DNA from: Desulfovibrio piger
GTDB taxonomy: Bacteria > Desulfobacterota > Desulfovibrionia > Desulfovibrionales > Desulfovibrionaceae
Assembly: GCF_951793255.1 (NCBI RefSeq)
Contig: NZ_OX636706.1
Coordinates: 765,001-829,000 of the forward strand
Direction: 5' to 3'
DNA: 64,000 nt
The notes under the pieces were generated by a model. It saw only the letters and a program-made list of their open reading frames with translations, was not told where the DNA came from and did not search any database. Numbering within the stretch: position 1 is the stretch's first letter; each line of letters starts with the position of its first letter. Made by a program: the position numbers and the translations under genes. Of the stretch, positions 1-9,345 are shown one piece after another.

Positions 1-70
1 ACCCCAGGACCACTGGAATATATGGATTTTTCTGACCATATCACAGTTTCCAGGAACCTCACGAAGCATA

Positions 71-105
71 TAAAAAAGGCGCCCTGCCTTGCAGCAGGGC
101 GCCTT
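71..105 (-). terminator. Rho-independent terminator of the truB-rpsO-pnp operon
   Basis: A 10-bp GC-rich perfect stem (78-87 with 94-103) is followed on the minus strand by a run of seven T. It lies 23 bp past the stop of the last minus-strand gene and closes the operon. Confidence 0.85.
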
Positions 106-127
106 CATCAGTTCCTGGGGTGCAGGA

Positions 128-1117
128 TTATTGCGCAGGGCTTTCATCCATGTCGATGACACGGCCCTGCAGCCAGACATAGGCATCCACTTCATCGCCT
201 TCCTGGGGATCGTAATCCCGCAGGACCATCTTGCTGGCGTAGATGGGCAGCACCATGTCCGGACGCTGGTCGAAGGGGAAGCGCACGTACAGGACCTTGA
301 TGTCCATTTTTTCCAGCTTCACGTCGTCCACGCGCTCCACCTTGGTGCGCACCTGGTATTCGGCAAAGCGGCGGCCGGGCATGATGAGCTGACGGCCGGT
401 CATGGAGATCTTCAGGGGCGGCACGTCCAGGCGGGTCTTGCCGGGGTTCTCGGCCAGCCACTGGGCGGCCCAGGCTTCGTACTGGGGGCCCTGGGTGATG
501 TTCACGTCATCCAGCAGGGCCTTGCGCAGGGCGATGGCCAGACCGGACAGCAGGAAGGTCTGGGTGACGCCGGGGGTCAGGTCATCCTTGTCGCGCAGAT
601 ACAGGGGATCATAGAACCACATGGGGTTCTTGCCCTCGATCATGCTCACGGCCACGTTGGCACCGCCCCCCTGGCTCCAGGGATGGATGTCTTCCACGGT
701 CAGGTCATTGGGCAGGCCTTCCAGGAAAGGCACGGCGGACAGGGGCTTGAACTTTTCCCCTTCGTCAGCCTGCATGAGCACGGCAGCACGCGACGGCTGG
801 TCCTTGGGCCAGGCCATGAGCACGTAATCCTTGCCGCTGCGCTTCCACTGCCAGGCGGGGCGGGTGCCGCCATCGTGCAGCACCGTGCCCACCACCTGCG
901 GCATGACGGCCATGGGGTTCTGGCCCAGCAGCACGGCCCAGGCATCGCCCAGGGCCTCGTCATGCTGGCGGTTCTCGCCGCGCAGCATGGCCTTCAGCTC
1001 TTCTTCCGAGGGCTGACGGGCAGCGTCGGCGCCTTCCATCTGTTCCGCCTGTTCGGCAGCGGGAGCAGCGTCCTGCACTTTTTCTTCGACCTGTTCGGCC
1101 TTGCTCTTCTTGGTCAT
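128..1117 (-). CDS. Hypothetical protein, 329 aa, downstream of pnp
   Basis: I do not recognise the family. The first ~45 residues are rich in Lys, Glu, Ala and Gln and look disordered. The rest is a mixed, soluble-looking sequence with several Trp (for example PAWQWKRSGKDYVLMAWP) and an acidic C-terminus. No signal peptide or membrane segment is visible, so a cytoplasmic location is likely. The ATG has a GGAGGC-type ribosome binding site. The gene begins only 15 bp after the pnp stop, so it is probably co-transcribed with truB, rpsO and pnp and ends at the terminator at 71-105. A link to RNA metabolism is suggested only by that position. Confidence 0.8.
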   Translation of the reverse strand: MTKKSKAEQVEEKVQDAAPAAEQAEQMEGADAARQPSEEELKAMLRGENRQHDEALGDAWAVLLGQNPMAVMPQVVGTVLHDGGTRPAWQWKRSGKDYVLMAWPKDQPSRAAVLMQADEGEKFKPLSAVPFLEGLPNDLTVEDIHPWSQGGGANVAVSMIEGKNPMWFYDPLYLRDKDDLTPGVTQTFLLSGLAIALRKALLDDVNITQGPQYEAWAAQWLAENPGKTRLDVPPLKISMTGRQLIMPGRRFAEYQVRTKVERVDDVKLEKMDIKVLYVRFPFDQRPDMVLPIYASKMVLRDYDPQEGDEVDAYVWLQGRVIDMDESPAQ

Positions 1118-1132
1118 GGCTCGTGCCTCCGA

Positions 1133-3385
1133 TTAACGACGGTCGCCCCTGCCGCCACGGTCGCCACGGTCGCCGCGTTCACGACGGCCGCCACGATCGC
1201 CACGGTCACCACGATTGCCGCGGTCACCGCGATCGCGCTGGGGACGGGCGGTCTCTTCGGGGTTCCAGGGATGGCCCTGTTCTTCCAGCAGCACAGCCTT
1301 GCGGCTGGCGCGGATGCGGTCACCGTTGATCTCGATGACCTTGACCACCATGTCTTCGCCCAGACGGGCCACATCGCCGGGCTGTTCCACGCGGTTCACG
1401 TCCAGCTGGGAGACATGCACCAGGGCTTCCACGTTGGGCAGCACTTCGACGATGGCACCGATCTCCATGATCTTCTTGACCTTGGCGGTGTAGTTCTTGC
1501 CCAGTTCGGGACGCTGGTCATAGTAGGTGACCATCTCGCGGGCCTTTTCCAGGGCGTCGGCCGTGGGGGCGAAGATGGACACGCGGCCGGAATCTTCGAT
1601 GTCCACGGAGGCGCCGGTGGCGGTGGTGATGGCCTTGATGTTCTTGCCGCCGGGGCCGATGATCAGACGGATGATGTCAGGATTGACGAAGATCTCGGCA
1701 TGCTGGGGAGCGTAGCGCGACAGTTCCTTGCGCGGCTCGGGCAGGGCCTTGGCCATCTCGGCCAGGATGTGCAGGCGGCCTTCGTGGGCCTGCTGCATGG
1801 CCTGGCGCATGATGTCGGTGGTCAGGCCGGTGATCTTGATGTCCATCTGCACGCCGGTGACGCCTTCGGCGGTACCGGCGATCTTGAAGTCCATATCGCC
1901 CAGGGCGTCTTCATCGCCCAGGATGTCGGTGAGCACGATGAACTTGTCGCCTTCCTTGATCAGGCCCATGGCCACACCGGCCACAGGGGCGCTGATGGGG
2001 ATACCGGCATCCATGAGGGAGAGGCAGCCGCCGCACACGGCAGCCATGGAAGAGGAGCCGTTGGATTCCACGGTCTCGGAGACCACGCGCACGGTGAAGG
2101 GGAAGTCGGCGTCGGCCGGCATGACGGGACGCAGGGACTTCTCGGCCAGGGCGCCGTGGCCGATCTCGCGACGGGAGACGCGCACGGGCTTCACTTCGCC
2201 CACGCTGAAGGGCGGGAAGTTGTAATGCAGCATGAAGCGCTTGGTCACGTCGCCGCTCAGGCTGTCCATGCGCTGTTCATCGGTGGAGGAGCCCAGGGTG
2301 GTCACCACCAGGGACTTGGTCTCGCCGCGGCGGAAGATGGCCGAACCGTGGGCGCGGGGCAGCACGCTGGTCTGAATCTGGATGGGGCGCACGGTCTTGG
2401 TATCGCGGCCGTCGATGCGCACGCCTTCGTTGACGATGCGGGCACGCACGATCTTCTTTTCCAGGTCGCCGATGATCTCGCCCACTTCCTTCAGGGCTTC
2501 GCTCTCGGCCCAGGCGGGGTCATTGAGCAGGGCTTCCATGACCTTGTCCTTGACGGCCTTGCGGGCGTCCTTGCGGGCCAGCTTTTCGGGCACGCGCAGG
2601 GCTTCTTCGATGCCGGCCTCGCGGGCCAGTTCCTGCACGCGGGCCACCAGTACCGGATCGTCCTGATGGGGGGTGAAGGGCATCTTTTCCTTGCCGGCCA
2701 GTTCGCGCAGCTTGAGCTGGGCGTCGATGAGCGGCTGGATCTCCTTGCGGCCCCATTCCAGCGCGTCGATGATGACGTCTTCGGGCACGAAGGTGGCTTC
2801 GCCTTCCACCATGGTCAGGGCATCGCGGGAAGCGGCAAACACGATGTTCAGGTCGCTGCGCTCCTGCTCTTCAAAGGTGGGGTTGAGCACGAACTGGCCG
2901 TCGATGCGACCGATGCGGCCACCGGCCACAGGGCCTTCGAACGGCAGGGGCGAGAGCATGACGGCGGCGGAAGCGCCGGTCAGGGCCAGCACGTCGGACT
3001 CGTTCTCCTGGTCGGCGGAGATGACGCTGGCCAGCACCTGCACGTCTTCGTTCAGGCCCTTGGGGAACAGGGGACGGATGGGACGGTCGATGAGGCGGGA
3101 GACCAGGGTCTCACGCTCGGAGGGACGGCCGATCTCGCGGCGGAAGAAGCTGCCGGGGATACGGCCGGCGGCGTACATCTTTTCGGAATATTCCACGGTG
3201 AGGGGGAAGAAGCCCTTGTCGAACTCCAGAGCCTGGGAGCAGACGGTCACCAGCACCACCGTGCCGCCGCACTGCACCCAGACGGCGCCGTGGGCCTGGT
3301 TGGCCAGACGGCCGGTCTCGAAAATGATTTCCTTGCCGCCCACGGTAGCCGTGACGCGGGTAGGATTGAAGATATCCTGGTTCAT
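1133..3385 (-). CDS. pnp: Polyribonucleotide nucleotidyltransferase (PNPase)
   Basis: Phosphorolytic 3'-5' exoribonuclease of the cytoplasm and RNA degradosome, 750 aa. Two RNase PH-type domains fill the first ~540 residues. A KH domain with the GPGGKNIKAI loop lies near residue 575 and an S1 domain near 630-695. The start is the ATG giving MNQDIFNPTRV, which fits the family; a frame open further upstream has no support. The last ~35 residues are an unusual Arg-Gly-Asp/Arg-Gly-Gly repeat tail. The gene follows rpsO, the classic rpsO-pnp arrangement, with a terminator at 3517-3541 between them. In other bacteria PNPase represses its own leader; I see no clear sign of that here. Confidence 0.97.
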   Translation of the reverse strand: MNQDIFNPTRVTATVGGKEIIFETGRLANQAHGAVWVQCGGTVVLVTVCSQALEFDKGFFPLTVEYSEKMYAAGRIPGSFFRREIGRPSERETLVSRLIDRPIRPLFPKGLNEDVQVLASVISADQENESDVLALTGASAAVMLSPLPFEGPVAGGRIGRIDGQFVLNPTFEEQERSDLNIVFAASRDALTMVEGEATFVPEDVIIDALEWGRKEIQPLIDAQLKLRELAGKEKMPFTPHQDDPVLVARVQELAREAGIEEALRVPEKLARKDARKAVKDKVMEALLNDPAWAESEALKEVGEIIGDLEKKIVRARIVNEGVRIDGRDTKTVRPIQIQTSVLPRAHGSAIFRRGETKSLVVTTLGSSTDEQRMDSLSGDVTKRFMLHYNFPPFSVGEVKPVRVSRREIGHGALAEKSLRPVMPADADFPFTVRVVSETVESNGSSSMAAVCGGCLSLMDAGIPISAPVAGVAMGLIKEGDKFIVLTDILGDEDALGDMDFKIAGTAEGVTGVQMDIKITGLTTDIMRQAMQQAHEGRLHILAEMAKALPEPRKELSRYAPQHAEIFVNPDIIRLIIGPGGKNIKAITTATGASVDIEDSGRVSIFAPTADALEKAREMVTYYDQRPELGKNYTAKVKKIMEIGAIVEVLPNVEALVHVSQLDVNRVEQPGDVARLGEDMVVKVIEINGDRIRASRKAVLLEEQGHPWNPEETARPQRDRGDRGNRGDRGDRGGRRERGDRGDRGGRGDRR

Positions 3386-3516
3386 GTGGACCTCGTATGA
3401 AGGGGATTCCGGCAAAAGCGGGCAACAGCGCCCCGCTGTGCGGCCCTGGGCCACGGGTGCTGCCCGGTCTTCCCGGACCCCCCTTCCTGCTAAATGTTGT
3501 CGTGAGGCGAGATTGC

Positions 3517-3541
3517 AAAAAGGGGGGGCTTGGCCCCCCCT
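3517..3541 (-). terminator. Terminator between rpsO and pnp
   Basis: Seven G and seven C flank a C-TTG-G tip, followed on the minus strand by five T. It lies 16 bp past the rpsO stop, so rpsO transcripts should partly end here before pnp. Confidence 0.8.
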
Positions 3542-3556
3542 CTCAAACCATCGTAA

Positions 3557-3826
3557 TTACTTGCGCAGGCCGAGCTTGGCGATCAGCGCACGGTAACGCT
3601 GAATGTCCTTCTTCTTCAGGTAGTTCAGCAGCTTGCGGCGCTGGCCAACCAGCTTCAGCAGACCGGTGCGGGAGTGGAAGTCCTTCTTGTGCACCTTGAA
3701 GTGACCGGTCAGGCCTTCGATGCGGGCGGTCAGCAGGGCCACCTGCACTTCCGGGGAGCCGGTGTCGCCTTCGTGTTTGGCGTGAGCGTCGATAACCACT
3801 TTCTTCTGTTCAGCGTCCATAGCCAC
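3557..3826 (-). CDS. rpsO: 30S ribosomal protein S15
   Basis: Primary 16S rRNA-binding protein of the small-subunit platform, 89 aa, the normal length. Family hallmarks are visible: [19 protein letters not shown], the [19 protein letters not shown] segment and [12 protein letters not shown]. The start is a GTG (GTG GCT ATG GAC): the AGGAG lies 7 nt before the GTG but 13 nt before the following ATG, so GTG is favoured. It sits between truB and pnp as in most bacteria, 25 bp after truB. Confidence 0.97.
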   Translation of the reverse strand: MAMDAEQKKVVIDAHAKHEGDTGSPEVQVALLTARIEGLTGHFKVHKKDFHSRTGLLKLVGQRRKLLNYLKKKDIQRYRALIAKLGLRK

Positions 3827-3851
3827 AGCAGTTCTCCTTTACGGATGTAAG

Positions 3852-4778
3852 TTAATTCCAGAGGCCCCTCAGCACGGTCCAGCAGGGACCCTGGGGCGTT
3901 TCGGAACGGCGGGCCAGAGCCAGGGGCATGCCCTGACGCTGCAAAAGCGCCTTGTCGCCCACATCGTCGCGGCAGGGGATGGCCATGCCGTTACGGATGC
4001 GGGCCTCGGCGGCTTCGTCCAGCTCCAGCACCGGCCAGTGGGGCAGCGCCTCGGCAAGGGGGCGCAGGTGCTTCACCAGCAGGCCCGGATCGGCCGACAG
4101 TTCGTCCAGTCCGCAGGCCACTTCGAGACCGAAGGGGTGACTGTACTCCCGGGTCAGTTCCGTGAGCACGGCTCCGCATCCCAGTCGCATCCCCAAGCTG
4201 TGGGCCAGGGAGCGTATATAGGTGCCGGAACTGCATGCGACCCGAAAGCGTACAAACGGCAGCTCGACCTCGAGCACGTCCGCTTGCGAAATTTCCATGC
4301 TTTTGACCTTTTTGGGCACTTCCTTGCCCTTGCGCGCCAGCTTGTAGAGGGACTGGCCCTCGTGCTTGGCCGCGGAATAGGCGGGCACTTCCTGCTCGTG
4401 CAGGGTCAGCCAGTGGGCCACCTCGGCGCGCACATCGGCTTCGGTCACCTGCTGCCACGGGGATTCCGTCAGCACCTCGCCCTGGATGTCCCAGGTATCG
4501 GTGGTGAGGCCCAGGCGCAACTGGCCGCTGTAGACCTTGCCGCCGTCGGCCAGAAGATGCGAGGCGATCTTGGTGCCCTGTCCCAGCAGCACCAGCAGCA
4601 CGCCGGAAGCCATGGGGTCCAGGGTGCCCGCGTGGCCGATCTTGCGCTGGCCCAGGCGCTTGAGCGCCGAGAGGCAGCGGGCCGACGTGGGGCCGGAAGG
4701 CTTGTTGAGCACCAGGACGCCGTCCAGCTGGGGCAGCGGTGCCGGTTTGCGTGCGGCGGTGGAAGTCTGTTCGGTCAT
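3852..4778 (-). CDS. truB: tRNA pseudouridine(55) synthase TruB
   Basis: Isomerises U55 to pseudouridine in the T-loop of tRNAs, 308 aa. The catalytic motif GHAGTLDPMASGVLLV, with its Asp nucleophile, is near residue 50. The second conserved block SGTYIRSLAHSLG is also present. The start is the ATG giving MTEQTSTAARK; the frame stays open for 62 codons upstream but that extension is not family-like. It is the first visible gene of the truB-rpsO-pnp operon. The rbfA and infB genes that often precede truB are absent; a divergent LysR gene begins 224 bp away. Confidence 0.96.
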   Translation of the reverse strand: MTEQTSTAARKPAPLPQLDGVLVLNKPSGPTSARCLSALKRLGQRKIGHAGTLDPMASGVLLVLLGQGTKIASHLLADGGKVYSGQLRLGLTTDTWDIQGEVLTESPWQQVTEADVRAEVAHWLTLHEQEVPAYSAAKHEGQSLYKLARKGKEVPKKVKSMEISQADVLEVELPFVRFRVACSSGTYIRSLAHSLGMRLGCGAVLTELTREYSHPFGLEVACGLDELSADPGLLVKHLRPLAEALPHWPVLELDEAAEARIRNGMAIPCRDDVGDKALLQRQGMPLALARRSETPQGPCWTVLRGLWN

Positions 4779-5002
4779 ACGCAAAAAATAATGATAGCAA
4801 GCCTGCGGCATGAAGTCAAAAGCGCAGGCATATGGCGGCAGGCAATAGCCTGTTGCGGGCCAAAGGTCAAGCGATTTCCCCAGATTCTTGCCGGCCAGAC
4901 AGACGTTCCCGTGCCGTTTGCATCGTTCCCATTGCCTGTCTATAGTCACCGGGAGCAAGAGCATCCATCTGCCCGTGGCGGCAGTACGGCAAGGAGACCT
5001 AC

Positions 5003-5887
5003 ATGGACCTGAAGCGTCTGGAATATTTCTGTGCCATCATCGAAAAAGGGCAGATAAGCAAGGCGGCCCAGTCTCTCCACATCTCACAGCCGCCCCTCAG
5101 CATGCGTCTTAAAGAGCTGGAAGACGAGCTGGGCGTGACCCTCATCCACCGGCAAGGCAAAGCCTGGCAGGTGACGCCGGAAGGCAGGATGCTCTACCGC
5201 AAGGCCCAGTTCATCCTTTCCTACATGGAAGGGGTAAAAAACGATATAGCCAGCATCGCAGGCGAGCTCCACGGCCGGATCAAACTGGGAGTCTGCCCAC
5301 CCTGCCGCCAGATGGCCGCCCATGTCATCTCCGACCTCGGCAAAAGCCATCCCCGCCTGCAATTCCGCGTCTGGATCATGGACAACCAGTCCCTGGAACG
5401 CCATCTGCAGGAAAGCCATCTGGATTTTGCTCTCGTCCTCCTTCCGGTCAAGGGAAGGAACTATGCTATCCGCAGCCTGCAGGCAAAACCCTACTATGCG
5501 GTTTTCGGCAAGGGCATGCCCCGGCCCCGAGCCGGGATCATAGGTGTTGAAGACCTGGCCGGGCTGCCGCTGATCGTACAGCACCGCCGGGACAGTGCAG
5601 GCATTAACGCCGTTCTCATGAAGGCCTTCCAGAGGCAGAACAGACAGGCCCATGTCGTATTGGAGACTCAGGATTCCAGCTTCCTGCAGGCTCTTCTGCA
5701 GGAAGGCTTCCCTGCCGTGGCCATCCTTAATGAATACGAACTCGAGCGGCTCCCGCCCAATGAGTTCCCTGCAGCCAGGCTAGATGTGGCAGACCTTACT
5801 CTGGCCCCTGCCCTGATCAGCCTTGAGAATGCTTATACAAGCCTTCTGGCCCAAAAGGTCATGGACTGTTTTGCGGCCCGTTTCTGA
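5003..5887 (+). CDS. LysR-family transcriptional regulator
   Basis: DNA-binding regulator, 294 aa. An N-terminal winged helix-turn-helix (MDLKRLEYFCAIIEKGQISK, then AAQSLHISQPPLSMRLKELE) is followed by a periplasmic-binding-protein-like effector domain from about residue 90. The start has an AAGGAGA site 6 nt upstream. It reads toward a minus-strand porin, permease and flavoprotein series and ends 48 bp from the porin stop, so it may control that locus. The effector is unknown. LysR proteins usually sense a pathway substrate; that is family knowledge, not seen here. Confidence 0.92.
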   Translation: MDLKRLEYFCAIIEKGQISKAAQSLHISQPPLSMRLKELEDELGVTLIHRQGKAWQVTPEGRMLYRKAQFILSYMEGVKNDIASIAGELHGRIKLGVCPPCRQMAAHVISDLGKSHPRLQFRVWIMDNQSLERHLQESHLDFALVLLPVKGRNYAIRSLQAKPYYAVFGKGMPRPRAGIIGVEDLAGLPLIVQHRRDSAGINAVLMKAFQRQNRQAHVVLETQDSSFLQALLQEGFPAVAILNEYELERLPPNEFPAARLDVADLTLAPALISLENAYTSLLAQKVMDCFAARF

Positions 5888-5935
5888 CCGCCTGCGGCCG
5901 GTCGCTCCGACAGCAGACGGCAGAAACGGTCAAAC

Positions 5936-7459
5936 TCAGAAGCTATAGCCAAAATAGAGCGTGGCGTGCCAGGCGTCCTGACGGCTCATGGAAGGCCCCA
6001 GCCAGTCACGTCCGTCCTTCTGCCAGGTATCCTTGTCGAACCCGTTGACGATATAGCCCAGCTCCAGGCCCGCCGTCAGGTTCTCGTACACTTTCCAGTA
6101 GCTGTCGAGATTGAATTCCAGCAGGTGGTCAGCCGTGGTCAGGTACATGCCTGCCTTGTTGGGATTGCTGTCGAATCCGTAGTTCCAGGCATCACGGGCT
6201 TGTGCATACTTGACCATTCCGGTGCTGTTGGTGCCGTTCCAGTAGGCCACTCGCAGGATATGCTTGAGGTCGGGCAAAAACGATATGTCTTTCAGGCGTA
6301 CGCCGATGCCCCAGGTGCCGGCATAGTTGCTGCCCAGATCGTTGTACCCTGTAGGATAGGGATTGGCCGCGCCCATGAAGCTGGTGAACTTGCTCCAGGG
6401 ATCGATGGACGGCATGCGTTCGGAACCGTTCTTCAGGCTGCCGTCATCCCCCGAAGCATACCAGCCGAAAATGCCGGGAGTGCCCCAGTCCAGCCGGTAT
6501 TCTGCCAAAGCCATGGCCAGCCATCCCTCGCGCCGGGTACTGGCCCTGTCCATGCGTTGCCCGCCGCGCACGGGTATGTCATAGCGGCCCATGGCCTCCA
6601 CATAGCCATAGTTGATGTCCAGCTCGAAATTCCAAGGTGCAAAGGCGCTGATCCCCACAGGCAGACCGGCCCAGAACATGCTGCCCCACGCCTTGTCCGT
6701 ATCCCCCACCAGATGAGCTCCCCCAAAAGGATCGCTGCTTAGCGTATAGTGGGGCATGCCGTCCTTCCATATCTTCACGGCACGGCCGTCGGCGGTACTG
6801 GGGAACGTATTTTTGCCCCGCAGGCCGAACATGACCCACGGCGACATATCCCACCCATCCTGCCTCACCGGCAGAATCAGGGCGAACAAGTCCATGTTGT
6901 CCAGATAGGAGCTCGTACCGTCACCGTTGGCGGCAGTGGCATTGTCATTAAAGGGACGGACCCACAGACCGGTCAGGGACACAGCATCATTGAAACACCA
7001 GGAGGCTGTCACGGCGGCAGCGTCCATATTGTCCATGACCATACCACCACCAGCTTTTTTGGGCAGATTGATGTTCTGGATACCCATGCGAACCCGTAAC
7101 GGCATGCCCGGTACGGCCCAGTCCGTATAGGCCTGGCGCACCTTGACCACTGTCTGGTCTGCGCCCAGGGCAGCACCACTGCTGTCGTTGCCCCACATGA
7201 GCTGGCCTATCTCAAAAAAAACCGTTCCTGAAAGAGCCGGTGAAGCCACCGCATCCATCTGCAGACGCAGACGCTGCCGTGCATGGAAGGTATCTTCACT
7301 GTCAGCCTTGCGGTCACCGACAGTATCTACCAGATTGTTGTCACCTGCGCTAAAGGCAAACTGCCACTGTCCCTTCACCTTGAAGTCCACGGCCTGGGCC
7401 GTAAAGGGATGACAGAGCGCCAGGGTCAGCAGGCACAGCAAAGACAGTATCCTGTTCAT
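5936..7459 (-). CDS. Outer-membrane homotrimeric porin, Desulfovibrio type
   Basis: Predicted outer-membrane beta-barrel, 507 aa. A signal peptide (hydrophobic LLCLLTLALC, cleavage near AQA) precedes VDFKVKGQWQFAFSAG. Alternating aromatic/hydrophobic strands run to a C-terminal YFGYSF, the terminal Phe being the usual BamA signal. It resembles the abundant general porins of Desulfovibrio. The ATG has GAGGGA 6 nt upstream. It lies 118 bp downstream of a transporter gene on the same strand, so it may bring the same solute across the outer membrane. Substrate specificity cannot be read from sequence. Confidence 0.88.
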   Translation of the reverse strand: MNRILSLLCLLTLALCHPFTAQAVDFKVKGQWQFAFSAGDNNLVDTVGDRKADSEDTFHARQRLRLQMDAVASPALSGTVFFEIGQLMWGNDSSGAALGADQTVVKVRQAYTDWAVPGMPLRVRMGIQNINLPKKAGGGMVMDNMDAAAVTASWCFNDAVSLTGLWVRPFNDNATAANGDGTSSYLDNMDLFALILPVRQDGWDMSPWVMFGLRGKNTFPSTADGRAVKIWKDGMPHYTLSSDPFGGAHLVGDTDKAWGSMFWAGLPVGISAFAPWNFELDINYGYVEAMGRYDIPVRGGQRMDRASTRREGWLAMALAEYRLDWGTPGIFGWYASGDDGSLKNGSERMPSIDPWSKFTSFMGAANPYPTGYNDLGSNYAGTWGIGVRLKDISFLPDLKHILRVAYWNGTNSTGMVKYAQARDAWNYGFDSNPNKAGMYLTTADHLLEFNLDSYWKVYENLTAGLELGYIVNGFDKDTWQKDGRDWLGPSMSRQDAWHATLYFGYSF

Positions 7460-7577
7460 GGCGGTCCCTCATGAGGCCCCCTGCATCTGCAGGGGACCTG
7501 TCGTGTAAAAGTCATCGGGAAGCTTTTTCCACCGGAGGGCAGCATTGTTGCGTGATATCCTCCGGCACGGGGCCTGA

Positions 7578-8876
7578 TTATCCGATCCAGTTCCGCAACA
7601 GTCCCGTATACAGACAGAATTCCAGCCATACGAGCCCAGCCACAGGCAGAAACAGCAATTTCTTAAACAGGACATCAGCCTCGCGCTGGTCCTCAAGCCC
7701 TGCAAGGGCCATCGCGCCACAGGTAGAGAAGGGGGAAGAGCCAGTGTAGAACCCACCTACCGAGATCAGCGAGAACAGGATGATGGGCGCGACCCCCGTA
7801 CTGGAGGCAAGGGGAGCGACCAGCAGGGCCAGCGTGGGAATAACCACACCAAGCGTGGCAACAAAGAAGCTCATGGTGCAGGCCGCCGCCAGCAGGATAT
7901 AGGGGGCCGCGGCACTGGTCACATTGACCTGCACCCACGAGGAAAGACTGCTGACAAGGCCGCCAGAAACAGCCGTACCGATCAGCGTGCCCATGGCACA
8001 GATCATGATTATGATAGAAAATGGCACCTTGCCTATGGCATCTTTTTCCTTGGCCACCCTGCAAATGCTGCACAGTATGATGCCTATGGTGCAGATGACG
8101 GTGATGTCGCAAAAGGAGGCGACTTTTTTGACTGCCGCGACATCAGGCATGGTAACCTTGAGCATGGCGGGGATAACAGTGCAGAGAAAGACCAGGCCAA
8201 CTATCCACAGTGTCTTTTTCTGGACTTCAGTAAAAGGCTCAGGCTTGTCGATCTCCACTTTCTTTGTTCTGTGGCCACCTGTAACAAAGTAAGCGATGAC
8301 AAAAAATATGGACATGGTTACCAGGGAATTCATGAGCACGTTCATGCACATGGCCATGCCTTCATTATGGAAACCGCTATTCTCAGCTACCTGCTGGATG
8401 ATTATGCCGCCGACACTGAAGGGAAACTGGGAGCCGATGGTCGAGCCACAGAAGATAAGTACCGTAGCCAGCACCCTGGAAATCTTCGATTTTATACAGA
8501 TCGTCATCACCAGGGGAGACAGGAATGCAAATGTTGCAGGTGCCCCTGCGCCAGTACCGGCAAACATCATGCAGATGAAAAACAGAACAATGGGCAACAA
8601 TGCCGGTCTGTTTCGACTACTGTAAATGATTTTCTCCGCCAGCTTAACGAGAGTCCCGTTCGATATGGCGAAGCCATAAAATGCCGTGACGATGAACAGC
8701 ATCAAAAATAGATATATCGGCCATAGTCCAGCAACTTTTTTTACCGACATATCATAGATGAATACACCGTTCACGAATGCAAACGTCAAAGCAAAGTAGC
8801 CGATATTCGTTTTGAACAGGAACCCAAGGACAAGGGCCAGTACAAGGGATATCAAAAACAGCATTTCTGCGCTCAT
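7578..8876 (-). CDS. Ion-transporter-superfamily permease (DcuC/MatC/SLC13-like)
   Basis: Integral inner-membrane carrier, 432 aa, with about 11-12 hydrophobic segments. Features recall the IT superfamily of organic-acid carriers: internal glycine-rich re-entrant-like stretches such as MFAGTGAGAPATFAFLSPL and FCGSTIGSQFPFSVGG, and a C-terminal GGFYTGSSPFSTCGAMAL with related spacing. Likely substrates are di- or monocarboxylates. A GGAG site lies 8 nt before the ATG. The gene lies between the flavoprotein pair and the porin on the same strand, which suggests uptake or exchange of the compound that the flavoproteins act on. The exact family could be SLC13 or MatC; I cannot separate them. Confidence 0.8.
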   Translation of the reverse strand: MSAEMLFLISLVLALVLGFLFKTNIGYFALTFAFVNGVFIYDMSVKKVAGLWPIYLFLMLFIVTAFYGFAISNGTLVKLAEKIIYSSRNRPALLPIVLFFICMMFAGTGAGAPATFAFLSPLVMTICIKSKISRVLATVLIFCGSTIGSQFPFSVGGIIIQQVAENSGFHNEGMAMCMNVLMNSLVTMSIFFVIAYFVTGGHRTKKVEIDKPEPFTEVQKKTLWIVGLVFLCTVIPAMLKVTMPDVAAVKKVASFCDITVICTIGIILCSICRVAKEKDAIGKVPFSIIIMICAMGTLIGTAVSGGLVSSLSSWVQVNVTSAAAPYILLAAACTMSFFVATLGVVIPTLALLVAPLASSTGVAPIILFSLISVGGFYTGSSPFSTCGAMALAGLEDQREADVLFKKLLFLPVAGLVWLEFCLYTGLLRNWIG

Positions 8877-9345
8877 CGCTCTACTCCAGATTGAACAGGC
8901 ACTTTTATTTTTGCAGTATCATGCCGCTGTTTCCCTATGACGGAATCGATCACGGGAAGCACGGCTAATGCACTCTTTCCTGGAACAGCTTTCAATCCAT
9001 CCGGTGCAAGAGTGACGGTCTGGAATGTATTCTTGAGCAGGGGCGTAAACGGGAAGTCTCCCCTTCAAGGGGATCCTCAGATATGTTTCTGCCTGGCCAT
9101 GTGGAAAAAACCAGAAGGACATGCAGATGGCTGTGTCCGAGACTTCACCGTCAACAGGGATATGCAGGCAGGGCGATCAGAACCAGCCACAGCCGGGACG
9201 ATCTTTCACCATCGTTTTTTAATGCGGCAAATCCGGACACGGCTGCCCATCGCAGTATCCGTGGTCTTGCTCCATGCTTCTCCGACCCGCGATCCCTGCA
9301 TTTTCTGTCCCCGTACCGTGCTCAGGGTACGGGGACAGGCAATTG
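8877..9345. other. 469-bp intergenic region
   Basis: No convincing gene on either strand. It holds the 3' hairpin of the flavoprotein pair (9305-9338) and must contain the leader of the permease gene, since it is too long for a simple operon gap. I see no clear sigma70 promoter. Confidence 0.5.
9305..9338 (-). terminator. Strong hairpin after the GltD-like gene, no U-run
   Basis: Perfect 13-bp inverted repeat (9305-9317 with 9326-9338), 8-nt loop, just past the stop at 9346. It lacks a T-run on either strand, so it may protect the 3' end or depend on Rho rather than act as a classic terminator. Confidence 0.5.

Noticed and set aside
89-3400. A 1103-codon plus-strand frame opposite pnp and its downstream gene
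   Set aside because: Antisense shadow of pnp; the translation is His/Gly/Leu-rich without motifs, whereas pnp is unmistakable.
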